DNA of 64,000 bases. It comes from DATLGB01 sp963740765. Lineage in GTDB: Bacteria; Actinomycetota; Thermoleophilia; Solirubrobacterales; Solirubrobacteraceae. Made by a program: the position numbers and the translations under genes. This document shows, piece by piece, positions 15,723 through 25,154 of the stretch; the first letter of the stretch is position 1, and the number at the start of each line of letters is the position of its first letter. The DNA lies in NCBI GenBank assembly GCA_963740765.1, contig CAVUFN010000016.1, positions 124,001-188,000 on the forward strand, in the 5' to 3' direction. Below the pieces are notes generated by a model. The model ran no database searches, was not told the origin of the DNA, and saw only the letters and a list, made by a program, of their open reading frames with translations.

Positions 15723-16883
15723 CCGGGCGTACACGGCGCGGGTCTGACGGGCGACGTCCGCCCAGTCGAAGCTCAGCACGTGCTCGCTGGCCTCGGTGAC
15801 CAGGCGGTCGCGCAGCTCGTCGTCGGTCAGGACCGTCTCCATCATCGTGGCGAGGTGCCGCGCGCTGCCGCCGCGGAAGCGCAGGCCGACCTCGAAGTTC
15901 GGGACGATCTCGCGCAGCCCGCCGGTGTCGGCGACGATGCACGGGACGCCCGACGCCATCGCCTCCAGTGCGACGATCCCGAACGGCTCGTACAGGGACG
16001 GCACCACGCACAGGTCGGCGATCCGGTAGAGCGAGTGCAGGACGTCGTCGCCGATCCAGCCCAGGAACGTGCCGTGCTCGTCGAGCCCGAGCGACGTGGC
16101 CTGCTGCTTGAGCTCCGCATCGTGCGTGCCCGAGCCGGCGACGAGGAAGCGCACGTCGCCCAGCCGCTCGATGACGCCGGGCAGCGCATCGAGCGCGACC
16201 TGGAAGCCCTTCTCGTACACGAGCCGGCCGATCAGCAGCACGAGCCGCTCGTCGGGCTCGGCGAAGCGCGCTCGCAGCGCCGCGAGGTCGTCGACCGCGA
16301 CCAGGTCCTCGGGGTCGATGCCGTTGGGGATGACCTCCACGCGCGCCTCGTCGATGCCGAACACGTCGGCGACGTGGCCGCGCATGTAGTGCGAGCAGGT
16401 GATGACGCCGTCGGCGCGCTTGGCCATGCGCGTCTCGATGCGGTGGATGTAGGACTGCGGGTGCTTGCCGACCCAGCCCTGGTGACGGCCGAACTCCGTC
16501 GCGTGGATCGTGGTCAGGTACGGGAGCTCCGCCTCGCGCGACAGCGCCCGGCACGCCTTGGCCACGAGCCAGTCGTGCCCGTGGATGACGTCGAAGTCGA
16601 AGCGCTCGCACAGCGCCCGGCCCGCCTCGCCCATGTGCGCGTTCATGCCCTCCACCCAGCCGACGAAGGCCTCCAGGTCCCCCTTCGGAAACGGCGGCTC
16701 GGCGACGCGGTGGACCATCACGCCCGCGCGGACCTCCTCGCGCGCGTGCTCGCGCGCGCCGCGGGTGAGCACGTGGACCTCGACGTCCTGGGTGACCAGG
16801 TTCTCGGCGAGCTTGCGCACGTGGCGCCCCAGCCCGCCCTCCACGATCGGGGGATACTCCCAGGAGACGATCAGGACGCGCAC
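15663..16883 (-). CDS. GT4-family glycosyltransferase of the trehalose/glycogen operon (glycogen synthase-like)
   Basis: A 406-residue GT-B glycosyltransferase. MRVLIVSWEYPPIVEGGLG at the N-terminus is the donor/acceptor loop of glycogen-synthase-like GT4 enzymes; the C-terminal half has LIGRLVYEKGFQ near 228-239 and the nucleotide-sugar E-x7-E motif in PSLYEPFGIVALEAMASG near 294-311. Placed last in treZ-treX-treY, it may be the ADP-glucose-using glucan or maltose-1-phosphate synthase (GlgM/GlgA role) that feeds the pathway; this is inferred from context. GTG start at 16883, 12 nt after treY. Its tail overlaps the convergent 15444 gene by 60 nt. Confidence 0.88.
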   Translation of the reverse strand: MRVLIVSWEYPPIVEGGLGRHVRKLAENLVTQDVEVHVLTRGAREHAREEVRAGVMVHRVAEPPFPKGDLEAFVGWVEGMNAHMGEAGRALCERFDFDVIHGHDWLVAKACRALSREAELPYLTTIHATEFGRHQGWVGKHPQSYIHRIETRMAKRADGVITCSHYMRGHVADVFGIDEARVEVIPNGIDPEDLVAVDDLAALRARFAEPDERLVLLIGRLVYEKGFQVALDALPGVIERLGDVRFLVAGSGTHDAELKQQATSLGLDEHGTFLGWIGDDVLHSLYRIADLCVVPSLYEPFGIVALEAMASGVPCIVADTGGLREIVPNFEVGLRFRGGSARHLATMMETVLTDDELRDRLVTEASEHVLSFDWADVARQTRAVYARLDRGERGTAAVDVVRQRLR

Positions 16884-16895
16884 GCGCCCTGAACC

Positions 16896-18779
16896 CTAAT
16901 CCGTCGCGGCCTGCGCTTCTGTGATCGACAACCGTCCGGCGGGGACGTCCGCGAACCCCGGCGCCGAGATCGAGCCCGAGATCCCGTCCCGGGTCGGCAC
17001 CACGACCAGCACCTCGCCGCCGCGGACGAACGCGACGCAGCCCTCCGGGGCGTCGACGGGCTCGTAGGCGCCGGCGAAGGCGTCCGGACGCCGTGCGCGC
17101 AGGGCGAGCGTGTCCCGGATCAGCTTGAGCTTCGGCGGCGGCCCCTTCTGGAGCGCGCGGTGGCGGGCGCCGAAGTCGACGGGCCGCCGGTTGTCGGGGT
17201 CGACGAGCGCGCGGTACTCGACCTCGTCGCCTCCGTAGACGTCCGGCACGCCCGGGACGGTGAGCTTGAGCGCGAGCTGGCCGAGGGCAGCGCGGCGGCC
17301 GTCGGCGCCGGCGCGCTCGGCGATCGGGTCGAACTGGACGCGGAAGGCCTCGTCGGAGAGCAGTCCGCGCGCCCAGTGCTGCACGGACGCCTCGTAGTCC
17401 GTGTCGGGGTCGACCCAGTTCGTGCGCTGCTTGCCCTCCCGCAGGGCCTTCTCCAGGTAGCCGTCGAGGCGCTCGAGCGGCGCGATCGGGTGGGCGCCGA
17501 TCAGGGTCTGCAGGACGAGGAAGCCGGCGGTGGGGTCGGGCGCCTCGGGCACGTAGCGGCGCGCGAGCGCGACCCAGTCCATGCGCAGGTCGGGGCCGGT
17601 GAGCGCGCCGATGCGGGCGCGCACGTCAGCGGAGCGCTTGGTGTCGTGGGTGGTGGAGACGAGCAGGCCGCGCGGTGCGCGCTCGGCGTTGGCGGCGTGG
17701 AAGGCGGCGACGTCGATGCCGAAGCGCCCAGGGTCCCCGCCGACCTCGTTGAGGCACTGCAGGCGCAGGTAGCGGTAGAAGGCGGTGTCTTCGATGCCCT
17801 TGGCGGTGATGGGCGGCGAGGTCTGCTGGAAGCGGGTCACGAACGCCGCGTCGTCGCCCAGGAGGTAGGCCCGGAGCTCCTCGGGGAGCGCGGCCAGCGC
17901 CTCGTGATCGGCGGCCACGGCGTGGCCGTCCTTGATGTAGGTCCGGTAGACGGGCAGCGCCGCCAGCGCGCGGGCGAGCGTCGGCTCGTCGAAGCGCGGC
18001 GCCAGCCGGTGCAGCCACGCCACCTCGCGCGCGAAGGTCGTGGTGGCCTGCTCGACCTGGGCCTCGTACGCGTGCGTCGCGAAGTCCCGGTGGTCGCCGG
18101 TCAGCTCGGTCCAGGCTGACGTGAACGCGGCCTCGGCGCCAGGGTCGACGAAGACGGCCGTCGCGTCGTTGGCGAACTCGTAGCCGACGGTGCCGTCGAC
18201 GGGCCAGTCGCGCAGCGGCTCGCCGGGGTGCAGGATCTTCTCGACCCAGATGCCGGGCGCGCCGGCGTCCCGCAGCCGGTCGAAGTAGCCGGCCGGGTCG
18301 GCCAGGCCGTCCGGGTGGTCGACGCGGACGCCATCCACGACGCCGTCGCGGATCAGCTCGAGCGTCTTGCGGTGGGTGAGCTCGAAGACGTCGGGATCCT
18401 CCTGGCGGACGGCGCCGAGGTCGTCGATGTCGAAGAAGCGCCGGTAGAAGTCCGAGTCGGGCTCGAAGTCGAACACCTTGCGGTCGGGCCACCAGCGGTT
18501 CTCGTCGCCCGTGCCCATGTGGTTGGGGACGATGTCGAGGATCAGCGGCATCTCGGCGGCGAGCGCGCGCAGCTCGTCCTCCCCGCCCAGTGACTCGCTG
18601 ACCTTCGTCGGATCGACCACGTCGTAGCCGTGCGTGGAGCCCTCACGGGCCTGCAGCGACGGCGACAGGTACAGGTGGCTGACCCCCAGCTCGCGCAGAT
18701 ACGGCACGAGCTCCCGCGCGGCGGCGAACCCGAAGTCCGGGGACAGCTGCAGGCGGTAGGTGGCGCGAACGTCCGGCAC
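16896..18779 (-). CDS. treY: Maltooligosyl trehalose synthase TreY
   Basis: A 627-residue GH13 enzyme that isomerises the reducing-end linkage of maltooligosaccharides into trehalosyl form, the first step of the TreY-TreZ route. Typical elements are ATYRLQLSPDFGF at the N-terminus, YLSPSLQAREGSTHGYD near 37-53, nucleophile D154 in VRVDHPDGL, acid/base E180 in WVEKIL and STTHDTKRSADVRARI near 400. It is shorter than common TreY proteins (about 700-800), with the central insert reduced, but the catalytic residues are intact. GTG start at 18777-18779, 19 nt after treX. Confidence 0.95.
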   Translation of the reverse strand: MPDVRATYRLQLSPDFGFAAARELVPYLRELGVSHLYLSPSLQAREGSTHGYDVVDPTKVSESLGGEDELRALAAEMPLILDIVPNHMGTGDENRWWPDRKVFDFEPDSDFYRRFFDIDDLGAVRQEDPDVFELTHRKTLELIRDGVVDGVRVDHPDGLADPAGYFDRLRDAGAPGIWVEKILHPGEPLRDWPVDGTVGYEFANDATAVFVDPGAEAAFTSAWTELTGDHRDFATHAYEAQVEQATTTFAREVAWLHRLAPRFDEPTLARALAALPVYRTYIKDGHAVAADHEALAALPEELRAYLLGDDAAFVTRFQQTSPPITAKGIEDTAFYRYLRLQCLNEVGGDPGRFGIDVAAFHAANAERAPRGLLVSTTHDTKRSADVRARIGALTGPDLRMDWVALARRYVPEAPDPTAGFLVLQTLIGAHPIAPLERLDGYLEKALREGKQRTNWVDPDTDYEASVQHWARGLLSDEAFRVQFDPIAERAGADGRRAALGQLALKLTVPGVPDVYGGDEVEYRALVDPDNRRPVDFGARHRALQKGPPPKLKLIRDTLALRARRPDAFAGAYEPVDAPEGCVAFVRGGEVLVVVPTRDGISGSISAPGFADVPAGRLSITEAQAATD

Positions 18780-18798
18780 TGGCCTCGACGCTCCGCCG

Positions 18799-20922
18799 CT
18801 ACTCGTCCACGCGACGCAACAACAGCATCGACCGTGACTCGACCGGCACCTCGGTGTGAGCCTCGTAGCGCGCGCCGCCCTCGACGTCGGCGGCGGTGTG
18901 GACCTCGACCTCCCACTCGCGGCCGAAGCGGCGGACGGGCAGCCGGAACGGCACGTCCTCGTGGTGCGCGTTGACGAGCAGCAGGAAGGAGTCGTCGCGG
19001 ATCGGCTCGCCCCGGCGGCTCCGGTACGGGATCTCGTCGCCGTTGATGAACAGCCCCAGCACCGGGTGGCCCGAGCGCCAGTCCCCGCTGGTCATGCGGT
19101 TGCCGTCGGGCCGGAACCACCACGCGTCGGGCAGGCCCGAGCCCTCGACCTCCTCGCCGGCCAGGAACGACGAGCGGTGGAAGACGGGATGCTTCTGGCG
19201 GACCTCGATCAGCCGGCGCGTGAAGGCCAGCAGCTCCTGCTGCTCCGGCCCGAGGTCCCAGTCGTACCAGCTGATCTCGGAGTCCTGGCACCAGCCGTTG
19301 TTGTTGCCGCCCTGGGTGCGCCCGAGCTCGTCGCCGCCCAGCAGCATCGGCGTGCCGTTGGACAGGATCAGCGTCGTGAGGAAGTTGCGGATCTGGCGCG
19401 CGCGCAGGGCCACGATCTCGGGGTCGTCGCTCGGTCCCTCGACGCCGCAGTTCCAGGAGCGGTTGTCGTCCGTCCCGTCGCGGTTGTCCTCGTGGTTGGC
19501 CTCGTTGTGCTTCTCGTTGTAGGAGACGAGGTCGCGCAGCGTGAAGCCGTCGTGGGCGGTGATGAAGTTGATCGACGCGAACGGGTCGCGGCCGTCGGAC
19601 TCGTAGAGGTCGGCGGACCCGGTGAAGCGCGCGGCGAACGCGTCCGGCCCGGCGTCCCCGCGCCAGAAGTCGCGCATCGTGTCGCGGTAGATGCCGTTCC
19701 ACTCGCTCCACAGCACAGGGAAGTTGCCGACTTGGTATCCACCCGGGCCGACGTCCCACGGCTCGGCGATCAGCTTGACCTGCGAGAGCACGGGATCCTG
19801 GTGGATGGTGTCGAAGAAGGCGCTCAGGCGGTCGACGTCGTAGAGCTCGCGGGCCAGGGCCGAGGCGAGGTCGAAGCGGAAGCCGTCGACGTGGCACTCG
19901 GTGACCCAGTAGCGCAGCGAGTCCATGATCATCCGCAGCGTGCTCGGGTGCTGGGCGTTGAGCGTGTTGCCCGTGCCCGTGTAGTCCATGTAGTGCCGCT
20001 CGTCGTCAGGGACGAGGCGGTAGTAGGACGCGTTGTCGACGCCCTTGAAGGACAGCATCGGACCGAGGTGATTGCCCTCGGCGGTGTGGTTGTAGACGAC
20101 GTCGAGGATGACCTCGATGCCCTCCTTGTGCAGGGCCTTGACCATCCCCTTGAACTCGCGCACCTGCTCGCCGACGCTGCCCGTCGCGCTGTAGCCGGCG
20201 TGGGGTGCGAAGAAGCCGATCGTGCTGTAGCCCCAGTAGTTGGTCAGCCCGTTCTCGGGCAGGAAGGACTCGTCGATGATGTGGTGGACGGGCAGCAGCT
20301 CCACCGCTGTCACGCCGAGGTCCTTGAGGTACTGGATCGCGGGCTCGGAGGCCAGGCCGGCGTAGGTGCCCCGCAGGTCCTCGCGGACCTCCTCCATCTG
20401 CTTGGTGAAGCCCTTGACGTGGACCTCGTAGATGACCGTCTCGTACCAGGGGTTGTCCGGCTGGCGGTCGCCCTCCCAGTGGAAGTGCTCGTCGACGACC
20501 AGGCACTTCGGGATCGCGTCGGAGTCGTCGGCGTCGTCGGGCTCGAGGTCGGCGTCCTCGTCGTCCGGGTTGGGGACGTACGGGTGGACGTTGCCCGCGT
20601 CCCACTTGACACCGCCCTCGATCGCCTTCGCGTAGGGATCGATGAGCAGCTTGTGCGGGTTGAAGCGATGGCCGGCGTGCGGGTCGTAGGGCCCGTCGAC
20701 GCGATAGCCGTAGCGCTGGCCGGGCCCGACGCCCGGCAGGTAGCAGTGCCAGTGGAAGGCGGTGCAGTCCTCGAGGACGACCTGCTCCTCGTTGTCGTCC
20801 GCGTCGAACAGGCACAGGACGACCCGCTCGGCGTTCTCGCTGAAGATGGAGAAGTTCGTCCCCTCGCCGTCCCACATGGGGCCGAGCGGGAACGGCTTGC
20901 CCGGCCAGACCTCGCGCGTCAC
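18799..20922 (-). CDS. treX: Glycogen debranching enzyme TreX/GlgX (isoamylase type)
   Basis: A 707-residue GH13_11 enzyme that cuts alpha-1,6 branches of glycogen to release linear chains for TreY. An N-terminal CBM48 domain (about 1-150) is followed by the catalytic barrel: ILDVVYNHTAEGN, nucleophile in DGFRFDLASAL, acid/base in LIAEPWDVG and transition-state Asp in ITAHDGFTLRDL. The GTG at 20920-20922 overlaps the treZ stop as GTGA, which fixes the start; a longer frame upstream enters treZ in another frame and is not real. An acidic insert (DEDADLEPDDADDSD) near residue 120-140 is notable. Confidence 0.95.
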   Translation of the reverse strand: MTREVWPGKPFPLGPMWDGEGTNFSIFSENAERVVLCLFDADDNEEQVVLEDCTAFHWHCYLPGVGPGQRYGYRVDGPYDPHAGHRFNPHKLLIDPYAKAIEGGVKWDAGNVHPYVPNPDDEDADLEPDDADDSDAIPKCLVVDEHFHWEGDRQPDNPWYETVIYEVHVKGFTKQMEEVREDLRGTYAGLASEPAIQYLKDLGVTAVELLPVHHIIDESFLPENGLTNYWGYSTIGFFAPHAGYSATGSVGEQVREFKGMVKALHKEGIEVILDVVYNHTAEGNHLGPMLSFKGVDNASYYRLVPDDERHYMDYTGTGNTLNAQHPSTLRMIMDSLRYWVTECHVDGFRFDLASALARELYDVDRLSAFFDTIHQDPVLSQVKLIAEPWDVGPGGYQVGNFPVLWSEWNGIYRDTMRDFWRGDAGPDAFAARFTGSADLYESDGRDPFASINFITAHDGFTLRDLVSYNEKHNEANHEDNRDGTDDNRSWNCGVEGPSDDPEIVALRARQIRNFLTTLILSNGTPMLLGGDELGRTQGGNNNGWCQDSEISWYDWDLGPEQQELLAFTRRLIEVRQKHPVFHRSSFLAGEEVEGSGLPDAWWFRPDGNRMTSGDWRSGHPVLGLFINGDEIPYRSRRGEPIRDDSFLLLVNAHHEDVPFRLPVRRFGREWEVEVHTAADVEGGARYEAHTEVPVESRSMLLLRRVDE

Positions 20923-22616
20923 GACCGCACCAGTGCGCCGGCCAGCGGCGGCAGTTCCGCATCCGTGGCGGGGTGGGTGGCGAGCAGGATCGTGGTGTCG
21001 GGCAAGGGGAGTGGTCTTTCGGAGAAGTTCATGACGAGGGTCTGGTCGCCGCGACGCACACGCAGCCACCGCTCGTCCTCGTCGAAGGTGATCTCCGCGT
21101 CGCCCGCCGGCAGGTCGCGCCGGGCGACGATGAGATCGCGGTGCAGTTGCTCAAGCTCGGGATCGCGGTCCCGCGTGAGCTTCGATGCCTCGAAGGTAGC
21201 GGGGGCCTGCGGGTCGGGGACCTGCTCGCCGGCGTGCGCGGCGAAGGCGGCGAACTCGCGGCGGCGTCCCTCGCGGGTCGCGACGGCGATGTCCTCGTCG
21301 ATGTGGTCGGTGAAGAACTGGAACGGCGCCTGCTCGCCGTACTCGTCGCCCATCCACAGCATCGGGGTGAACGGGGAGAGCAGCGTCGCGAACGCCGCCA
21401 GGGGCCGGGCCGCGGCGGGCAGCCGGTCGCCGATCGCGCGGTTGCCGACCTGGTCGTGGTTGGACGAGAAGACGACGAACTGCTCGGGCGCGCAGCCCTC
21501 CGCCTTGGCCCCGAAGCGGCGCTTGCGGAACGTGCTGTAGCCGCCGTCGTGGACGTGCGGGCGGTGGAACGCCTTGGCCAGGTCCCCGACCCTGCCGAAC
21601 TCCTCGTAGTAGCCCTCCGTGTCACCGGTGAGCAGCACCCGCAGGGCGTGGTGGAAGTCGTCGGCCCAGGCGGCGTCGCAGCCCCAGCCGCCCTGGACGG
21701 CGGGGCGCATGACCTTGGGGTCGTTGAGGCCGGACTCGGCGATCACGATCGCGGCGTGGCTGGCGGCGTGGACGCGCCGGGTGACGGCCGCGACCAGGTG
21801 CTCGGCGGACGCGTCGAAGATCGCGTGGATGGCGTCGAGGCGCAGGCCGTCGACGTGGAAGTCGCGCACCCAGCCCTCCGCGCTCTGCAGGACCCATTCG
21901 CGCACCGCGCCGGAGTCCTCGTCGTCGAAGTTCATCGCCGCGCCCCAGAACGTCGAGTACTTGTCCGTGTGGTAGGGCCCGAAGGCCCGCAGCGCGGTGT
22001 TCCCGGACGCGCCGACGTGGTTGTAGACGACGTCGAGGATGACCGCGAGGCCACGAGCGTGGGCGGCGTCGACCAGGCGCTGGAAGCCGAGCGGGCCGCC
22101 GTAGCTGGACTGCGCGGCGGAGATGTAGACGCCGTCGTAACCCCAGCCGCGGGCGCCCGGGAACTCGGCCACGGGCATGACCTCGATGGCGTTGACCCCG
22201 AGGGCGACGAGGTCGTCGAGGTGCTCGATCGCGCCGTCGAAGGTCCCCGCGTCCGAGAACGTGCCGACGTGCAGCTCGTAGATGACGAGGTCCTCGAGCG
22301 GTGGCGTCTCGAAGGCCGCGTCGGTCCAGGCGAAGCTGCTCGGGTCGATCAGCCGGCTCGGGCCGCGCAGGCCCGCGGGCTGCCAGCGGGTGGCGGGGTC
22401 GGGCAGCGCGTCGCCGTCGGCCACGAGCTCGTAGTCGTCGCCAGGGTCGGCCGCGACGGTCGCCTCGCGAACGCCGAAGCCGACGTCCTCCATCGGATGG
22501 TCGGTGCCGGCGATCCGCACGGACACCGCGTCGGGCCGCGGCGCCCACACCCGGAAGCGGTACCGGCCGTCGCCGAGCGCCTCGGCGCCCAGGCGCTGCT
22601 CCCAGGGGAGGTTCAC
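20919..22616 (-). CDS. treZ: Malto-oligosyltrehalose trehalohydrolase TreZ
   Basis: A 565-residue GH13_10 enzyme that releases trehalose from the TreY product. N-terminal CBM48-like domain (YRFRVWAPRPD near 15-25), then YELHVGTFSDAGTF, LDVVYNHVG, nucleophile in DGLRLDAIHAI, acid/base in IAESGLND and the HD of SSNHDQVGNR. I chose the GTG at 22616 rather than the more upstream ATG because a TACGCT -10 box lies 7 nt before it and the divergent MOSC gene begins 24 nt away. It is the first gene of the treZ-treX-treY-glycosyltransferase operon. Confidence 0.94.
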   Translation of the reverse strand: MNLPWEQRLGAEALGDGRYRFRVWAPRPDAVSVRIAGTDHPMEDVGFGVREATVAADPGDDYELVADGDALPDPATRWQPAGLRGPSRLIDPSSFAWTDAAFETPPLEDLVIYELHVGTFSDAGTFDGAIEHLDDLVALGVNAIEVMPVAEFPGARGWGYDGVYISAAQSSYGGPLGFQRLVDAAHARGLAVILDVVYNHVGASGNTALRAFGPYHTDKYSTFWGAAMNFDDEDSGAVREWVLQSAEGWVRDFHVDGLRLDAIHAIFDASAEHLVAAVTRRVHAASHAAIVIAESGLNDPKVMRPAVQGGWGCDAAWADDFHHALRVLLTGDTEGYYEEFGRVGDLAKAFHRPHVHDGGYSTFRKRRFGAKAEGCAPEQFVVFSSNHDQVGNRAIGDRLPAAARPLAAFATLLSPFTPMLWMGDEYGEQAPFQFFTDHIDEDIAVATREGRRREFAAFAAHAGEQVPDPQAPATFEASKLTRDRDPELEQLHRDLIVARRDLPAGDAEITFDEDERWLRVRRGDQTLVMNFSERPLPLPDTTILLATHPATDAELPPLAGALVRS

Positions 22617-22623
22617 GCCGGGC

Positions 22624-22633
22624 AGCGTAGGTT
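22624..22633. promoter_or_regulatory. Bidirectional promoter core for treZ and the MOSC gene
   Basis: AGCGTAGGTT holds TAGGTT (plus, 22628-22633, 7 nt before the GTG at 22641) and TACGCT (minus, 22629-22624, 7 nt before the treZ GTG). The central TA is shared, exactly as at 12622-12631. Both starts would be leaderless. Confidence 0.5.
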
Positions 22634-22640
22634 GGGGGAC

Positions 22641-23414
22641 GTGCGTGGACACGTCGCATGGATCACGATCGCTCCCGTCAAGGGCTTGGGTCTCGTTTCC
22701 CGCGATGCCGTCGAGCTAACCCAGGACGGCGTCGCCGAGGATCGCCGCTTCTACCTCGTCGACGCGCGCGGGAAGATGGTCAACGGGAAGCGCTTCGGCC
22801 CGTTCGCGACGGTCCACCCGGCCGTCGCGGACGAGGCGCTGACACTGCGCTTCGCCGGCGGCATGGAGGTCAGCGGGCCGATCGAGGTCGGCGACCGCGT
22901 CCAGACGCGCTTCTTCGGTTCCGCCCGTGCCGCGCGCCCCGTCCACGGCCCGTTCTCGGAGGCGCTGAGCGAGCTGGCCGGGCAGCCGATCACCCTGGTC
23001 GAGCCCGAGCAGCCCGCCATGGACCGCGGCCGCGGTGGCGCCTTCTCGCTCCTCTCCAGCGCCGCCCTGAACGGCTTCGACCCCCGCCGCTTCCGGATGC
23101 TGTTCGGAGTCGACGGCATCCCCGCCCACGCGGAGGACGACTGGATCGGCGAGCGCGTGCGCATCGGCGACGCGGTCGTCCGGCCGCTCTCGGGCACCGG
23201 CCGCTGCCTGATCACCTCGCAGGACCCGGACACGGGTGTCGCCGACATGGACATGCTCGCCCACATCCGCTCGTTCCGGGGGAGTGGGTTCGATTCCCTC
23301 GGTGAGCCGCTGCCCTTCGGCGTGCACGGCGCCGTCGCCCAGCCGGGCACGGTGCGCCTCGGCGACCCCGTCGAGCCGCTCAGTCCACGCCGCGCTCCAT
23401 CGCCCAGCGGCTGA
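22641..23414 (+). CDS. MOSC-domain protein with N-terminal beta-barrel
   Basis: A 257-residue protein with an N-terminal MOSC_N-type barrel (about 1-95; ITIAPVKGLG, DRRFYLVDARGK) and a C-terminal MOSC domain (about 110-245) that includes GRCLITSQDPDTG near 192-204. MOSC proteins bind molybdenum cofactor or activated sulfur; related bacterial proteins take part in reduction of N-hydroxylated compounds or sulfur transfer. The conserved MOSC cysteine is probably the C in GTGRCLITSQ. GTG start directly after a TAGGTT -10 box. The last 35 nt overlap the convergent response regulator. Confidence 0.88.
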   Translation: MRGHVAWITIAPVKGLGLVSRDAVELTQDGVAEDRRFYLVDARGKMVNGKRFGPFATVHPAVADEALTLRFAGGMEVSGPIEVGDRVQTRFFGSARAARPVHGPFSEALSELAGQPITLVEPEQPAMDRGRGGAFSLLSSAALNGFDPRRFRMLFGVDGIPAHAEDDWIGERVRIGDAVVRPLSGTGRCLITSQDPDTGVADMDMLAHIRSFRGSGFDSLGEPLPFGVHGAVAQPGTVRLGDPVEPLSPRRAPSPSG

Positions 23415-24021
23415 GCTCGTGACGGGTCGAGAGCTGGAGCTTGCGCAGGACGCTCGAGACGTGCGCCTCGACGGTCTTGGCGGAGATGCCGAGCCGGAAG
23501 GCGATCTCCTTGTAGAGGTACCCGCGGGCGATGTGCTGGAGGATCTCGCGCTCGCGGGGCGTGAGGATGTCGAGCTCTGAACTCGTCCCCGCCCGCTCCG
23601 GCACGCCGGTGAAGGCATCGAGGACGAAGCCGGCGAGGCGGGGCGAGAAGACGGCGTCGCCGCCGTGGACGCGGCCGACGGCGTCGGCGAGCTCCGTGCC
23701 CGAGATCGTCTTGGTCACGTAGCCGCGGGCGCCGGCACGGATGATCGCGATGACGTCCTCCGGGGCGTCGGAGACGCTCAGGGCGAGGAACTTGGTGGGG
23801 TGGGTGGGGTCGGTCCCGGCGCGGCGGATGACCTCGGCGCCGCCGCCGTCGGGCATGTGGACGTCGAGCAGGACGACGTCGGGCTCGAGGTCGGCGATGC
23901 AGGCGACCGCGGCGGCGACGGTGCCGGCGTCGCCGATGACGTCGACCAGCCCCTCGAGCTCGGCGCGCACGCCGGCGCGGAACAGCGCGTGGTCGTCGAC
24001 GATCAGGACGGTGGGGGTCAC
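23380..24021 (-). CDS. NarL/LuxR-family response regulator
   Basis: A 213-residue two-component regulator. The receiver domain (1-120) has the acidic pair D9-D10, phosphoacceptor D53 in VVLLDVHMP and K105 in YVTKTISG. The C-terminal LuxR helix-turn-helix (about 152-200) contains LTPREREIL and GISAKTVEAHVSSVL. Its GTG start overlaps the histidine kinase stop as GTGA, so it is the partner of that kinase. Together with the LiaF-like protein it forms a LiaFSR-type cell-envelope stress system. Confidence 0.94.
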   Translation of the reverse strand: MTPTVLIVDDHALFRAGVRAELEGLVDVIGDAGTVAAAVACIADLEPDVVLLDVHMPDGGGAEVIRRAGTDPTHPTKFLALSVSDAPEDVIAIIRAGARGYVTKTISGTELADAVGRVHGGDAVFSPRLAGFVLDAFTGVPERAGTSSELDILTPREREILQHIARGYLYKEIAFRLGISAKTVEAHVSSVLRKLQLSTRHELSRWAMERGVD

Positions 24022-25154
24022 AGGGTCAGCTCCACTTCGGTCCCCTGGCCCGGGGCCGTGTGCACCTGTGCGCGCCCGCCGTGGCGCTGCATGCGGGACA
24101 CGATCGACTCGCGCAGGCCCCGGCGGTCGGCGGGGACGGCGTCGGGGTCGAAGCCCGGCCCGCGGTCGCGGACGAACACCTCGATGTGCTCGGGCCCGAT
24201 CTCCGCGAACAGCGAGATGCCGGTGTCGGGCGCGAACTTGGCCGCGTTGGTGAGCGCCTCGCGTGCGGCCGCGGCGACCGCCTCCGCCGGCGCCGACAGG
24301 TCACGGTCGCCGACGGTGACGACCTCGATCTCGGTGCCGTGGGTCTCCTCCACCTCAGCCGCGGCGGCCCTCAGCGCGGTGGCCAGCGTGGTCGCGCCGT
24401 CGGTGGTGCCGTTGAGCCAGGCGCGCAGCTCGCGCTCCTGCTTGCGGGCGAGCGTCGCGACGGCGCGCGGGTCGTCGGCGCGGCGCTGGACCAGCGCAAG
24501 CGTCTGCAGGACGGAATCGTGCAGGTGCGCGGCGACCTCGGCCCGCTCCTGGGAACGGATGCGCTCGGTGCGCTCGCGCACGAGGCGCACCCACAGCGGG
24601 GCGAAGATCGTCATCCCGGCGACGAGCATGACGAACGTGAACGCGAGCGCGTCGTTGGCGTTCGCCACGGCGCCGCTGAGGCCCAACAGGAGGACGGCGC
24701 CGCCGAGCACCAGCAGCGCGCCGAACAGGACGCGCGTGCGGGCGGCGGACCCCAGCTCGACGGTCCGGCGCTCGCGCGCCCCGACGTCCCCTTCGGTCTC
24801 CTTCGGCCGCTGCGACTGGTGCCAGATCAGCGCCGCGCCGACGGCGACCAGCGTCACCGGCCACACCAGCGCGTCCCCCACCCACAGGCCCCACGCGCGG
24901 AACAGCAGCAGCGCGGCGGGGACGAGGCAGGCGACGCCCGCGGCGATCTCGAGCGTGGCGCGGCGGGTGGCGGGGACCGGCTGGGTGCCGCCGCGCCACA
25001 CCACCCACAGGACGCCGTAGAGCACGATCGGCAGCCCGCCCAGCGCCGTCCCGATCACGAAGCCGGCGCGGACCAGGATCACCGGCACGCGCATGACGCG
25101 CGCGAGCCGCGCGCACACGCCGCCGATCAGCGGCGGCGCGATGCGCTCAGTCAC
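24018..25154 (-). CDS. PspC-domain membrane histidine kinase (LiaS/DesK-like)
   Basis: A 378-residue sensor kinase. An N-terminal PspC domain (1-60; PPLIGGVCARLARVM and a hydrophobic helix) is followed by further membrane helices at about 70-105 and 140-190, then a HisKA_3 dimerisation domain with the phospho-histidine in VAAHLHDSVLQTLAL near 213-227, and a HATPase domain with REALTNAAKFA and the G-boxes DRGPGFD and HGGRAQVHTAPGQGTEV. PspC-kinase fusions are known in actinobacteria and sense envelope stress. GTG start; 8-nt overlap with the small membrane gene upstream. Confidence 0.92.
   Translation of the reverse strand: MTERIAPPLIGGVCARLARVMRVPVILVRAGFVIGTALGGLPIVLYGVLWVVWRGGTQPVPATRRATLEIAAGVACLVPAALLLFRAWGLWVGDALVWPVTLVAVGAALIWHQSQRPKETEGDVGARERRTVELGSAARTRVLFGALLVLGGAVLLLGLSGAVANANDALAFTFVMLVAGMTIFAPLWVRLVRERTERIRSQERAEVAAHLHDSVLQTLALVQRRADDPRAVATLARKQERELRAWLNGTTDGATTLATALRAAAAEVEETHGTEIEVVTVGDRDLSAPAEAVAAAAREALTNAAKFAPDTGISLFAEIGPEHIEVFVRDRGPGFDPDAVPADRRGLRESIVSRMQRHGGRAQVHTAPGQGTEVELTL

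Noticed and set aside
18856..23414. Very long plus-strand frames opposite treX, treZ and treY
   Set aside because: They are antisense mirror frames; only the MOSC part (22641-23414) has domain support.
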